DNA of 64,000 bases from Furfurilactobacillus siliginis (GCF_001437435.1 NZ_JQCB01000002.1:129642-193641), one strand, 5' to 3'; numbered from the stretch's first letter, positions 34,865-43,612 are shown. Numbers and translations are program-made. Notes: a model not told the origin generated them from the letters alone.

Positions 34865-34918
34865 TGAATTGTAAAATGTGCTACACTAGACCTATTGAAT
34901 CACTTACGGAGGCGCTGG

Positions 34919-35410
34919 ATGACTAAGCAATTTACCAATCATGAACTAACAGAAAAATTCTACGCGTTACAACTTTTATTTGAATTAGAGGCACGCCGAC
35001 AAGTGGATTCTCCCCTTGTCTATCAGCAGGGCCAAGGCAACATCTTGCTGGCTTTGGGACAAACGGATGGTCAATCACAGCGTGCACTGAGTCAGGCGCT
35101 AAACATTAGTGCCCCATCTATAACTGAGTTTGTTACGAAACTCGTTTTGAAGGGCTATGTACGACGCGAAAAATCACCTGCCGATAAACGTGTGTCGCTC
35201 GTCTTCCTCACATCAGCAGGCCGAGAGAGTTTACGGGCAATGCAGCAAACCGAATTGGGCGGCTGGGATTATTTGAAGGCAGACCAGCAAACACAATTTG
35301 GTGAGTTGATGGATCAGTTGATTCATGGATTAGGACAAAAATACCAAGCCAAGACCGATGCAGACTTACTAAGCACCTTGCAATCTAAAGTCGTTGATGA
35401 CGCCAAATAA
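34919..35410 (+). CDS. MarR family regulator of the divergent hydrolase
   Basis: A 163-residue MarR protein with an HTH at QRALSQALNISAPSITEFVTKLVLKGYVRR and wing SPADKRVSLVFLT. ATG 34919 has GGAGG 6 bp upstream; upstream in-frame codons lack homology. Two identical 13-bp palindromes in the divergent promoter region are its probable binding sites. A Cys-free protein, so a ligand rather than thiol oxidation is the likelier signal. Confidence 0.87.
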   Translation: MTKQFTNHELTEKFYALQLLFELEARRQVDSPLVYQQGQGNILLALGQTDGQSQRALSQALNISAPSITEFVTKLVLKGYVRREKSPADKRVSLVFLTSAGRESLRAMQQTELGGWDYLKADQQTQFGELMDQLIHGLGQKYQAKTDADLLSTLQSKVVDDAK

Positions 35411-35465
35411 CGATCACTGTGAGCAGCTAGTGGATTTTGAGTACCCGTTTTCCCATTCAAAGTTG

Positions 35466-35516
35466 AACGTAAAGAAGACCGAGACAAAATGATTTTGTCT
35501 CGGTCTTCTTTACGTT
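35466..35516. terminator. Long bidirectional terminator hairpin
   Basis: A stem of more than 20 bp from AACGTAAAGAAGACCGAGAC to its complement, with apex ACAAAATGATTTTGT, between convergent genes. A partial GTGGGACATAAA repeat end follows at 35521. Confidence 0.82.
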
Positions 35517-35563
35517 TGAAGTGGGACATAAATTTTTCTGCCCGACACTCATTCTTGATAGAT

Positions 35564-35953
35564 TTATAGTTCGCCAGTTAAAAACTGTGCGCGACCTTCA
35601 CCAAAACTCCAGTCTTCATCACTATTAACCGTTAAGTTAATAACAACATCTGTCGGCGCAATACCTAATTGATCTTGCAACTGATGCACTAATTCATGAT
35701 AAAAATCCTGCTTTTGTTCAGTCGTTCGTGGACGGGTCGTTAAGCTAAAGACAATCACTTTTTCGCTGCGCTTAAAGCCTAAGCCAGTATCTAGGATACG
35801 CATTTCAGCGGGTGTATGCTGGGTCACTAACTGGTAACGATCGCCTTCAGGCGCATTAAACGCACCTAACATGACGCGATAAGAGATGTCCAAAATCTTG
35901 GTTAACTCGTCTTCAGAGCGACCAGTCAATAAATCAATTCGCATTAATGGCAT
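35564..35953 (-). CDS. Tautomerase family protein
   Basis: A 129-residue protein that starts M-P-L-M-R-I-D, giving the N-terminal Pro used as catalytic base in the 4-oxalocrotonate tautomerase superfamily. The length suggests a fused two-unit (MIF/MSAD-like) member; EQKQDFYHELVHQLQDQLGIAPTDVVINL matches the second unit. Substrate unknown. Confidence 0.78.
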   Translation of the reverse strand: MPLMRIDLLTGRSEDELTKILDISYRVMLGAFNAPEGDRYQLVTQHTPAEMRILDTGLGFKRSEKVIVFSLTTRPRTTEQKQDFYHELVHQLQDQLGIAPTDVVINLTVNSDEDWSFGEGRAQFLTGEL

Positions 35954-35989
35954 ATTAAAAGGCTTCCTTTTTGAGTATGAATGCAGATA

Positions 35990-37192
35990 CTAGTGTAACC
36001 CAAATAACCGTTGCCACCAGGTCCGTTTACGTTCTGTTCTAGCGGCATTGTTTGCAACCCGAGAACCAGTTGAATGACGTAAGCCATGACGCATACTACC
36101 GCGACCGGACTCTGAATCACTTTGCCAACCGCTTTGACTGTGCACATTAATGGTCATGTCACTTGCACTGCCGCTTGGCCGCAGCATTTCAGGTAATACC
36201 TGAAGTGTTGGGTGAAGCGTTGCGACTGAACCATTTACTTCAAATGTCAACGTGACATCATAAGTACCGGGAATCGTATGATTAGCCGTTGGGTCGTCAT
36301 AACTCATTGCGGTCCAACGCGTGCGGTCGCGACCAAATTGATCGCGCGCTAAGGCGACATAACGCGCTGGAATTGGTTCACCGTCACCGGCAACGATAAT
36401 TTGATTATGTGCCGTCAACATGAAGACATTTTCATAGGCAATTTCAGAAACATTCTTGCCATGGTCAGTGTAACGAACGGGAACCGGGTATCTGCCCGCA
36501 CGTGTCCAGTCAATGGCGCTCATATCAACAACTGCTTTGGCGACGTCAATAGACTGACCATCAGCGTTTTTAAGCGTCTTAATAAAGCGGTCGGGATTTG
36601 TCCGTGGACCGTTTACATAAGTCGTTTGATTGGCAGTTGTTAAACTAACCAAGTTTTCAAGCACATGAAGTACCTGGTGTGCCCCTGCAGTCACGCCATT
36701 AGTGGCGTACGTCAACATCACGCCATAGCTTTGTCCAGCAACTAGATCGCCAAGCGCTTCATCAAAAGTCATGTTGACCTGTTGTAACGCGTTTGTTTGA
36801 CCAGGATCAATCAAACGCGTTACAAAGTCTGTAGCGGTTGGTAATTCTTCACCTGCATGAATCGTTACGTCATGACCAGCCAACTCAAATACATGTAAAT
36901 GAGCAGTGGCAGTTGCTGTTTTACCAGGGTTTGTGTATTGCAAATAGACCCGGTAATCGGCTGGTGTGTTCCAGTCAACATTACTCAGATCAACGCTAAC
37001 AAGCTCAGGATCGACTGCCTGTCCGGTTGCATCATAAACCGCCTTAACAAAGCTAGTCTTCGTTAAGCGAGGTCCACCAACATAAGTCGTTTGATCCTGA
37101 GCAATAACTGTTGCTCGGTTAGCAATCACACGCAGCTGATTTTGGGGCTGTTCAATTGGATGTTCAGTTGTGTTGCGTTGTGGATCAATCAT
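35990..37192 (-). CDS. Ig-like repeat protein without signal peptide
   Basis: A 400-residue protein with four beta-rich repeats of about 80-90 residues. Repeats 1 and 3 share T-T-Y-V-x-G-P-R and V-D-x-S-x-x-D-W elements, resembling bacterial Ig-like (group 3) domains of lactobacillus surface proteins. There is no signal peptide, LPXTG or membrane segment; the C-terminus is a Ser/Arg-rich linker and a basic amphipathic end, RKRTWWQRLFGLH. ATG at 37192 is chosen: GAGGG is 7 bp upstream, and the longer frame overlaps a TATGAT -10-like box. Function unknown. Confidence 0.7.
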   Translation of the reverse strand: MIDPQRNTTEHPIEQPQNQLRVIANRATVIAQDQTTYVGGPRLTKTSFVKAVYDATGQAVDPELVSVDLSNVDWNTPADYRVYLQYTNPGKTATATAHLHVFELAGHDVTIHAGEELPTATDFVTRLIDPGQTNALQQVNMTFDEALGDLVAGQSYGVMLTYATNGVTAGAHQVLHVLENLVSLTTANQTTYVNGPRTNPDRFIKTLKNADGQSIDVAKAVVDMSAIDWTRAGRYPVPVRYTDHGKNVSEIAYENVFMLTAHNQIIVAGDGEPIPARYVALARDQFGRDRTRWTAMSYDDPTANHTIPGTYDVTLTFEVNGSVATLHPTLQVLPEMLRPSGSASDMTINVHSQSGWQSDSESGRGSMRHGLRHSTGSRVANNAARTERKRTWWQRLFGLH

Positions 37193-37306
37193 TGGCCGTC
37201 CCTCACTCACATTCATCATACTTTTTTCGAGTGTAATTAATTAAGATTCTTTAAATTTATTGTACCCAATTTAGCGTGTCTTGAACAGCATTCACAAATT
37301 TTTTTA

Positions 37307-37855
37307 TTAATTTGTCGCTTCCCATTCAGTTTCTAACGTACTAAAGAGATGGGCGTTATGAAATTCACCGTTAATGAGCAGCTGATCTCTGAGCGTTCCC
37401 TCTTGGTGCATGTGGAGTCGTTTCGCCACAGCTTGGCTAGCCGAATTATCGACATCCACTTCTAAAATCAATTTGTGCAAATTCAATTCGTCAAAGCCGA
37501 TGGTCATCAAGCGGTCAACCGCACGCGTCATAATTCCCTGCCCTTGCACCGCTGAACTCAACCAGTAGCCGATTTCCGCACGTTGTTGCTTTGTATCAAT
37601 GTTATGCAGGTCGATAGCACCAACAGGAATCCCATCTAAAACGATCGTCAGTGGCAACATTGTGCCATCTGCAAATTGGTGCCGTGCATAGGTAATGAAT
37701 GATTCCTCATCAGCGATGGTCTGCATATCAGTAGCCCAAGGCAACCATTGTGCTAGCTGAGCACGATCCCGTTCCACACAGGCTAAAATTGGTTCGGCAT
37801 CTTCTTCACTGATTAATTTTAATGCTAAATGTTCATCAAGTTGGTGTGTAAACAT
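37307..37855 (-). CDS. GNAT acetyltransferase, RimJ/RimL-like
   Basis: A 182-residue acetyltransferase of the RimL/YdaF type. Signatures are AEIGYWLSSAVQGQGIMTRAVDRLM (acetyl-CoA site) and VDVDNSASQAVAKRLHMHQEGTLRDQL. Targets in this group include ribosomal proteins and small amines. The start MFTHQLDEHLALKLI at 37855 is preferred to the longer frame because homology begins there and GAAGG lies upstream. Confidence 0.83.
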   Translation of the reverse strand: MFTHQLDEHLALKLISEEDAEPILACVERDRAQLAQWLPWATDMQTIADEESFITYARHQFADGTMLPLTIVLDGIPVGAIDLHNIDTKQQRAEIGYWLSSAVQGQGIMTRAVDRLMTIGFDELNLHKLILEVDVDNSASQAVAKRLHMHQEGTLRDQLLINGEFHNAHLFSTLETEWEATN

Positions 37856-37964
37856 GGCAAGGCCTTCATTCGTTAGATTTATTAAATTAAATTTACCACA
37901 TAACAGCGTTGAATATCGGTCTATGTGCATAAAAGAAGGCTTTCTTCAGCAAAAGAACGCAAAA

Positions 37965-38008
37965 AACTGCTGATCCATTTTACACACGCGTAAGCCGAAT
38001 CAGCAGTT
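37965..38008 (-). terminator. Terminator of the small membrane-protein genes
   Basis: AACTGCTGAT/ATCAGCAGTT stem followed on the - strand by six T. Confidence 0.75.
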
Positions 38009-38031
38009 AGTTATTAACTTAGAAAACTTTG

Positions 38032-38454
38032 TTAGTGGCGATTTAATCGGATAAAGGAGGCCAATTGGACGCCTAAGACAATCCCAAGCAATGGAGTTGT
38101 GATTAACACTAGCCAAAAACTGAGTGTACTGTCAAATCTGCCTAGCAGCTGGGAAATGTTGGTTGTCAGTATATAAACCGTAAAGACACATGTGCCGAGT
38201 AGTGAGGCTTTTCGCTGGCTAGGCGTCCGATCACGTTCCCTTAAAGCTGTTTTGCCAGCTGGCAGCTGATTAGGTGAAATCGGGATCCGCTCACTGATGA
38301 TAAACAATGCTAGCATGACAATCAGGCCAGTTGCTTGGACAACCGTCTGCAATGTATTTGTACTCAGAATTATGGAAATAATCAAAAGGATACCAAATAT
38401 TCCAGTGAACAAAAGCAAGCCGATTTTTTCACGAGCAAACCATTGTTTAGTCAT
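38032..38454 (-). CDS. Small multi-helix membrane protein
   Basis: A 140-residue protein with four predicted membrane helices, in two pairs separated by a polar loop rich in Arg/Lys (ALRERDRTPSQRKAS). No family recognised. ATG 38454 has AGAGG upstream. It follows another small membrane protein by 24 bp and is probably in the same operon. Confidence 0.65.
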   Translation of the reverse strand: MTKQWFAREKIGLLLFTGIFGILLIISIILSTNTLQTVVQATGLIVMLALFIISERIPISPNQLPAGKTALRERDRTPSQRKASLLGTCVFTVYILTTNISQLLGRFDSTLSFWLVLITTPLLGIVLGVQLASFIRLNRH

Positions 38455-38478
38455 AACGATACCTCTCAAAACGGATTA

Positions 38479-38874
38479 TTAGACGCGACGGTGGCGGATT
38501 AAACTAACGAGCTGCCGCAAGTCATACAGCAGTAACACAATAAAACCGATGATACCCAAGGCTGCAAGCCAAAAGTTTAACGTTGCAACCCGCATCGTAA
38601 TCATCGCATGACTACCAATCACGATAAACCACACCGCGACGATTGAACTGGCACTTAAAGATAAGCCAAATTGCCAAGGTGTCATCTTGGGTGGGACGAA
38701 CGGTCGCTGATCCTGTAACAGACCCGCTAGAAAAGCACCAATAACGACTGCGCAGGCAAAGAATAACACCCAAAATGCTGGCGTATTGGCTGGAACAACT
38801 GCTAATCCAGTTAACAGTAAGCCACTACCTAACCCAAATAACGCAACTTTAGCTGACTTTCCATCCTGTTTCAT
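38479..38874 (-). CDS. Small membrane protein
   Basis: A 131-residue protein with four hydrophobic segments and a basic C-terminus (LRQLVSLIRHRRV), similar in layout to its downstream neighbour, perhaps a distant paralogue. GGGAGG is upstream of the ATG. No function assigned. Confidence 0.65.
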   Translation of the reverse strand: MKQDGKSAKVALFGLGSGLLLTGLAVVPANTPAFWVLFFACAVVIGAFLAGLLQDQRPFVPPKMTPWQFGLSLSASSIVAVWFIVIGSHAMITMRVATLNFWLAALGIIGFIVLLLYDLRQLVSLIRHRRV

Positions 38875-38935
38875 CTTGTGAACCTCCCTCAGATTATCTA
38901 AGCGACTTTCAATAGGTGAAGATCATATTTAAAAA

Positions 38936-39008
38936 TGGACCCGAACGGATTCGAACCGTCGACCTCCTACATGCGAAGCAGGCGCTCTCCCAACTGAGCT
39001 ACGGGCCC
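38936..39008 (-). tRNA. tRNA-Ala (anticodon CGC)
   Basis: A 73-nt cloverleaf starting GGGCCCG. The acceptor has the G3-U70 wobble pair that defines alanine tRNAs. The anticodon loop is TTCGCAT, giving CGC for GCG codons. The T loop reads TTCGAAT. CCA is not encoded. Confidence 0.93.
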
Positions 39009-39040
39009 GTAACTACTAGGAGAATCCCTAGTAATAACAA

Positions 39041-39295
39041 TTAATCTTTAGGTGCTGGCTCAGCGGCTAGCTTTGCATTAGCGGCCGTTTGCTTAGCAAT
39101 CGTAATTCGACGAAAAATAACTAAGAAAATTATATCCGTTGCAATCATGACAATGACACCCCAGATGAAGGAGCCATCAAAACCAATTGGTAGGAGCCAG
39201 CCAACTAAAATGCCTAAGATAACGCCACAGGCGACCATCCACCAAGCAATGTTTGTCGGCATTGCTGGATTGATACGGTTGGGTTTGTTTTTCAT
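39041..39295 (-). CDS. Small two-helix membrane protein
   Basis: An 84-residue protein with two helices (about 18-36 and 44-62) and an Ala/Lys-rich tail. No family recognised with confidence. Lies just upstream of the tRNA gene, on the same strand. Confidence 0.6.
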   Translation of the reverse strand: MKNKPNRINPAMPTNIAWWMVACGVILGILVGWLLPIGFDGSFIWGVIVMIATDIIFLVIFRRITIAKQTAANAKLAAEPAPKD

Positions 39296-39380
39296 GGATT
39301 TTGCCGCCTTTCTTTGATAAGTCTAGTATACGAAACGCCGGCCATTTTGCAAACGACCAGCACTTATCATACGATTATTT

Positions 39381-40022
39381 TTACTTAAAAGGTGCATTTA
39401 ACTTATTGACCACATCGTTAATGTTACTTGCCTGCGCAATGGCACTGATAACGGCTGTACCTGCACAACCACTCATTGCAACGTCCGCGACATTTTGTAC
39501 GCTGATGCCACCAATAGCGACCACCGGTACCCGACTGCTTGATACTAGCGAAGCTAACCCAGTAACACCAATAGCGGGATCTGCATCCGCCTTGGAAACA
39601 GTCGGATAAATTGGCCCACTGCCAACATAGTCGATTGCTGCTAGTTGATTGGCATGGTCGATTTGTGCTGGTGTATGGCAAGAATAACCAATAATGAGAT
39701 CAGGTGCTAATGAAACAACAGTCTCAATTGCTTGGTCAGATTGGCCAACATGAATTCCATCAGCATCAAGTGCTAGCGCCAGTGCCAAATCGTCATCAAC
39801 AAAAAAAGGAATGTTGGCGGCCAAACACTGTTGTCGCAGCTGTTTGCCAAGCAGTTCACGTTTAGCACCCGTTAAAGCCAAGGGTCCTTTTTCACGATAC
39901 TGAAAAGCAGTGATGCCTGCCGTGATTGCCTTTGCCAAAATAGTCGGTAGTGTTTCGCCAGTCGGAACATCTTTTGTTCCAGCAACAAAATAAACGGCTA
40001 ATTGTTGTGGATTAAACTTCAT
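39381..40022 (-). CDS. thiE: Thiamine-phosphate synthase
   Basis: A 213-residue TIM-barrel enzyme joining HMP-PP and HET-P to thiamine phosphate. Signatures are FQYREKGP, VDDDLALALALDADGIHVGQSD, GYSCHTPAQI and YVGSGPIYPTVSKADA, covering the pyrophosphate and thiazole sites. It overlaps thiD by 11 bp. Last gene of thiMDE. Confidence 0.94.
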   Translation of the reverse strand: MKFNPQQLAVYFVAGTKDVPTGETLPTILAKAITAGITAFQYREKGPLALTGAKRELLGKQLRQQCLAANIPFFVDDDLALALALDADGIHVGQSDQAIETVVSLAPDLIIGYSCHTPAQIDHANQLAAIDYVGSGPIYPTVSKADADPAIGVTGLASLVSSSRVPVVAIGGISVQNVADVAMSGCAGTAVISAIAQASNINDVVNKLNAPFK

Positions 40023-40836
40023 TTTGTGCCTCCACGTGAGCCCAGTGATTTAGCGGCCCATGACCGTGGCCTACTTTAATGCCTTGCTTAATGGTTGCGT
40101 CTACGTATGCTTTACCAGTACGAATGGCGTTCTCAATCGTGGCACCTTTAGCAAGTTCTGCAGTAATGCAAGCTGATAAAGTATCGCCGGTACCATGCGT
40201 GTTCTGCGTGTTGAAACGACTAGTCGTCATCCAAAACGACCGACCGTTTTCTAGTAAAACGAAGTCGCTGGCGGAAGCAGTATTGGTTTCATGTCCGCCC
40301 TTTACAATGACATTTTTAGCACCCAATGCCTGTAATTTTTGCGCCGCTTCCTGCATCTGCGCATCGGTAGTAATGTGCATACCAGTTAGGGCTTCCGCTT
40401 CTGGTAGGTTGGGCGTCACAATTGTGGCCAACGGTAGTAATTCCTCACGAACGGTACTAATTGCATCGTCGCTTAACAGTGGTGCACCACCTTTTGCAAT
40501 CATGACGGGATCAACTGTTAATGGCCCAAAATCATATTGTTTAAGATTCTTAACCACTGCTTTAACGCGTTCGACATCTGCTAACATGCCCGTCTTACAG
40601 GCTTTGATACTTAAGTCAGCAGCTAAGGAAGCAAACTGCTCATCAATTAATTTGGGCGGCAGTGCCATGAAGTCTTGTACACCAAGCGTATTTTGCGCGG
40701 TCACAGCCACTAATACCGTGGTTGCGAATACATGACGTTCCTGAATTGTTTTTAAATCTGCCTGCATACCTGCCCCACCACCTGAATCAGAACCGGCAAT
40801 GGATAGTGCTTGGGGAAATTGTTCAACTGTTGTCAT
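40012..40836 (-). CDS. thiD: Hydroxymethylpyrimidine/phosphomethylpyrimidine kinase
   Basis: A 274-residue ribokinase-fold kinase that phosphorylates HMP to HMP-PP. N-terminal ALSIAGSDSGGGAGMQADLKT, VDPVMIAKGG and the anion-hole motif NTHGTGDTLSACI are present. Overlaps both neighbours, indicating a tightly coupled operon. Confidence 0.94.
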   Translation of the reverse strand: MTTVEQFPQALSIAGSDSGGGAGMQADLKTIQERHVFATTVLVAVTAQNTLGVQDFMALPPKLIDEQFASLAADLSIKACKTGMLADVERVKAVVKNLKQYDFGPLTVDPVMIAKGGAPLLSDDAISTVREELLPLATIVTPNLPEAEALTGMHITTDAQMQEAAQKLQALGAKNVIVKGGHETNTASASDFVLLENGRSFWMTTSRFNTQNTHGTGDTLSACITAELAKGATIENAIRTGKAYVDATIKQGIKVGHGHGPLNHWAHVEAQNEV

Positions 40837-41648
40837 TTTGTAATTGCCTCAACTTTTACTAAAGAATTTAAATCATTATTGGTTGCCGTTGCAAAGCCAT
40901 CCATGAGCTTAACAGCAAATGTTCCTGGTTGCTGATTGGTTAGCTGTTGATCGTCGGCTACCCATTGACCGATCGCACCAAATTGAGCGGTACCAGTGAC
41001 TGCTGCCGTAAAGAAATCATCGGTAACAGCCAAATACGCTGCCAAAACGCTGCTTAACATGTCACCAGAACCAACATGGGCAGCAAACAATGACGTGCCA
41101 CCGGTAACCGCAATTGTCTGCGTACCATCACTGACGTAATCAGTTGGACCTGTCATCACAACAATCGTATGGAACCGTTTAGCTACTGCGGCCGCAATGC
41201 TGGCGGTATCTGTGACGGTGCCGGCGTCAATACCCTTACTGGTACCACTTTGACCAGCCAACGCGGCGATTTCGCCGGCATTAGCACGAATTACGGTCGG
41301 CGTTCCCGTCGCAATCAGTCGATCAAACAAACGGCGGCGCGTTGGTAAAGCCACCGCCACTGGATCAATGAGCACCGGCCGCTTTGCTGCAATCGCGGCT
41401 TCGTTCACTGCCAACATTTGTTCGAACTGGTCATTGGTCCACGTACCTAAATTAATTGTGACTGCACTGGCAATTGCTACCATTTCAGCAGATTCAGCGA
41501 TGCCTGCAGGCATAACTGGGGATGCCCCAATAGCATTGACGGCATTGGCAACATCACCAATCGTTACGTTATTGGCAATCGTTACCACAACCGGATTGAG
41601 ATTTCGAATCTGGTTTAAAAGTCCAGGCTGATACTGTGTTACACCCAT
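40833..41648 (-). CDS. thiM: Hydroxyethylthiazole kinase
   Basis: A 271-residue kinase that salvages thiazole. Blocks: NPVVVTIANNVTIGDVANAV, NLGTWTNDQ, LIDPVAVALPTRR, IRANAGEIAALAG and the C-terminal AAHVGSGDMLSSVLAAYL with the catalytic Asp. ATG 41648 has AAAGGAG 7 bp upstream. A longer in-frame start at 41696 lies inside the riboswitch terminator and is rejected. The operon salvages thiamine precursors; thiC and thiG-type genes are not here. Confidence 0.94.
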   Translation of the reverse strand: MGVTQYQPGLLNQIRNLNPVVVTIANNVTIGDVANAVNAIGASPVMPAGIAESAEMVAIASAVTINLGTWTNDQFEQMLAVNEAAIAAKRPVLIDPVAVALPTRRRLFDRLIATGTPTVIRANAGEIAALAGQSGTSKGIDAGTVTDTASIAAAVAKRFHTIVVMTGPTDYVSDGTQTIAVTGGTSLFAAHVGSGDMLSSVLAAYLAVTDDFFTAAVTGTAQFGAIGQWVADDQQLTNQQPGTFAVKLMDGFATATNNDLNSLVKVEAITK

Positions 41649-41678
41649 GTTAATCTCCTTTTGCGGCGTGTAGACTGA

Positions 41679-41722
41679 CAAAAAGAACGCCACCAAACCG
41701 TGAAAACAGTTCAGTGGCGTTC
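41679..41722 (-). terminator. Riboswitch-controlled terminator before thiM
   Basis: GAACGCCACTGAACTG pairs with its partner GGTTTGGTGGCGTTC and is followed by TTTTT on the - strand, between the TPP aptamer and the thiM start. Confidence 0.82.
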
Positions 41723-41738
41723 ATCATCAACACACTGG

Positions 41739-41823
41739 CCACTTTCCTACGCAAGTTTTAGCTTACAGGTTCAAAGGGTCCAGCAACTTGCTGTCTCAGT
41801 TCTGCCTCGAACACCCCTAGTGG
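41739..41823 (-). promoter_or_regulatory. TPP riboswitch (thi box)
   Basis: Read on the - strand: P1 CCACT/AGTGG, then AGGGGTG, the CTGAGA element (AACTGAGACAGC) and the highly conserved ACCCTTTGAACCTG, then GCGTAGGAAAG. It binds thiamine pyrophosphate. The intrinsic terminator just downstream indicates transcriptional control of thiMDE. Confidence 0.95.
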
Positions 41824-41838
41824 ATTCAAATTAAGTTT

Positions 41839-41867
41839 AGCATACCGATTAACAACTGGGACGTCAA
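41839..41867 (-). promoter_or_regulatory. Promoter of the thiMDE operon
   Basis: TTGACG and TATGCT on the - strand, spaced 17 bp, directly upstream of the TPP aptamer. Confidence 0.7.
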
Positions 41868-41871
41868 CTGA

Positions 41872-42393
41872 TTACTTGTCCCAGTGCTTCTTTACAAAAG
41901 CATCGCGCCCGCCAGATTCTTCCATTTCAAAGCGGAGTGGATCCTTCTTGTAGAAATCTTGGTGATATTCTTCAGCTGGATAAAATGGTTGAACATCTTC
42001 AATCCGGGTCACAATTGGATCATCAAAACGACCAGATGCGGCCAAAGCAGCCTTAGATTGCTCAGCAATCGCACGTTGTTCTGGACTATTCACGTAAATC
42101 ACAGGCCGATAGTTATCGCCACGGTCTTGAAATTGACCCATCGCATCAGTTGGATCTGTCTGCTGCCAGTAGATATCAACGAGTTTGTCATAAGGCATAA
42201 CGGTTGGATCAAACGTTATGGCAACGGCCTCTGTATGACCAGTTGTGTGACTCACGACTTGTTCATACGTTGGGTTAGGAACATGTCCACCGGTATATCC
42301 TGATACGACCTTATCGATTCCCGGGACTGTGTCAAATGGCTTTACCATGCACCAAAAACATCCACCTGCAAAAATCGCTGTTTCTTCTGCCAT
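41872..42393 (-). CDS. msrA: Peptide-methionine (S)-S-oxide reductase
   Basis: A 173-residue MsrA that repairs S-isomers of methionine sulfoxide. Catalytic Cys in [14 protein letters not shown], plus [15 protein letters not shown] and [18 protein letters not shown] upstream of the ATG. msrB lies 12 bp upstream, so the pair is an operon msrB-msrA. Confidence 0.95.
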   Translation of the reverse strand: MAEETAIFAGGCFWCMVKPFDTVPGIDKVVSGYTGGHVPNPTYEQVVSHTTGHTEAVAITFDPTVMPYDKLVDIYWQQTDPTDAMGQFQDRGDNYRPVIYVNSPEQRAIAEQSKAALAASGRFDDPIVTRIEDVQPFYPAEEYHQDFYKKDPLRFEMEESGGRDAFVKKHWDK

Positions 42394-42405
42394 CTAAATG
42401 CCCTC

Positions 42406-42852
42406 CTACTTCTGTGTAACGGTTGGAAACAGTTTAGCATAACTTGGGTACCCTTGTGCAACTAACTCGTCGGCAGGAACAAATTTAAGCGCTGCAGAGT
42501 TGATGCAGTACCGCAGGCCACCTTCTGCAGCTGGACCATCAGTAAAAACGTGTCCAAGATGTGAATCAGCATCACTGCTACGGACTTCGGTTCGTTCCAT
42601 CCCAAAGGAAGAATCGCGGTGCTCAATAACTTCATCCTTATCGATTGGATGCGTAAAAGATGGCCAGCCACAACCGGCGTCATATTTATCAGTTGATGAA
42701 AATAAGGGTTTGCCACTGACAATGTCCACATAGATACCCTTTTGGTAAAATGCATCGTACTTCCCAGAGAATGGTGCTTCTGTAGCGGCCTCTTGGGTGA
42801 CTGCATATGCGTCTGGTGATAATTTTGCAACAGCTTTATCTTTGTCTTTCAT
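42406..42852 (-). CDS. msrB: Peptide-methionine (R)-S-oxide reductase
   Basis: A 148-residue MsrB acting on the R-isomer. [28 protein letters not shown] and [13 protein letters not shown] (catalytic Cys) are visible. The zinc CxxC pairs of some MsrBs are absent ([15 protein letters not shown]), as is common in Firmicutes. ATG 42852 has GGAGG 8 bp upstream; the longer frame upstream lacks homology. Confidence 0.94.
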   Translation of the reverse strand: MKDKDKAVAKLSPDAYAVTQEAATEAPFSGKYDAFYQKGIYVDIVSGKPLFSSTDKYDAGCGWPSFTHPIDKDEVIEHRDSSFGMERTEVRSSDADSHLGHVFTDGPAAEGGLRYCINSAALKFVPADELVAQGYPSYAKLFPTVTQK

Positions 42853-42988
42853 CAAGCTTGCCTCCGTCTCAAATGCATTGCCTACCAATTCGGTTGTATG
42901 CAATCGAATTACATCTTTCATTCTCCACATTCTGAAAACTTTCGCAACTGATTTGCTCACACATCTTTAAGCAGAAGTAATGGCAACA

Positions 42989-43026
42989 AAAAAAGTCTGA
43001 AACATAATCACAGTTTCAAACTTTTT
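42989..43026 (-). terminator. Terminator of the HesB-like gene
   Basis: AAAAAGTTTGAAAC pairs with GTTTCAGACTTTTT on the - strand and continues into T residues. Confidence 0.7.
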
Positions 43027-43030
43027 CCAT

Positions 43031-43405
43031 TTATTTAGCTGCACTCTCGTCCACAACAACTTCAACGTTATCGTCAATCTGTTCGCCAGCGTCAGTTAAC
43101 CGAATCGTATGCATGAGCTTATTAAAGCTCGCGTGTAAATCCTGCCCAAGAAACTCGCCGGAATAACCCTTATAAAGAACTGGTCCAAGTGCCGATGTTA
43201 GCGCTGCCTGATAATCGTCAACGTTTGCATCAGCGCCCACCACAACAAACTGAAACGACACCTGCAACGCCATTAACCCGTGATGTGAATATGGTCCCAC
43301 GCCATCATCATAACTAAGCAATAATCGATTACCATGGTCCAGCAGTGGCTGTAATTTTTCAGTTACCGCCTCATCAAATGTGATACTTTTAATTTCATCT
43401 GCCAT
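43031..43405 (-). CDS. HesB/IscA-like (FeS biogenesis fold) protein without cysteines
   Basis: A 124-residue protein whose start (ITFDEAVTEKLQPLL) and beta pattern (RLLLSYDDGVGPYSHHG, FLGQDLHASFNKLMHTIRL) match the lactobacillus 'iron-sulfur cluster biosynthesis family protein', related to Bacillus YqkB. No cysteine occurs, so it cannot be a classical A-type FeS carrier. Role unknown. ATG 43405 has GGAGG 8 bp upstream. Confidence 0.7.
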   Translation of the reverse strand: MADEIKSITFDEAVTEKLQPLLDHGNRLLLSYDDGVGPYSHHGLMALQVSFQFVVVGADANVDDYQAALTSALGPVLYKGYSGEFLGQDLHASFNKLMHTIRLTDAGEQIDDNVEVVVDESAAK

Positions 43406-43529
43406 GATGCATGCCTCCAGATTCAATTTATCTGATTTCATTATTGTTGCTACCGGCTTAAAGCGCAATTATTTATGCTTTTTAATTTCATGCGTGAGCT
43501 TTTGACCCACTTCTTCACCATTTAAGCGC

Positions 43530-43603
43530 ATCAATCAAAAAAGCGGTACATAAGTCAAAGTTTCGAATGAGACTTGACTTATATACCGCTCTTTTTTGAT
43601 TGA
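43530..43603 (-). terminator. Terminator after ppaC
   Basis: ATCAATCAAAAAAGCGGTA and the TAAGTCAA stem pair with complements on the other side, with a loop of about 15 bases. Confidence 0.75.
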
Positions 43604-43612
43604 TATTTTTAA

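Noticed and set aside
40079..40735. 218-codon open frame on + inside thiD
   Set aside because: Antisense shadow of thiD; composition (many Ser/Ala/Cys) is typical of reverse-frame artefacts.
41649..41696. Longer N-terminus for thiM
   Set aside because: These codons overlap the riboswitch terminator stem and do not match thiamine kinase homologues; ATG 41648 has a good ribosome site.
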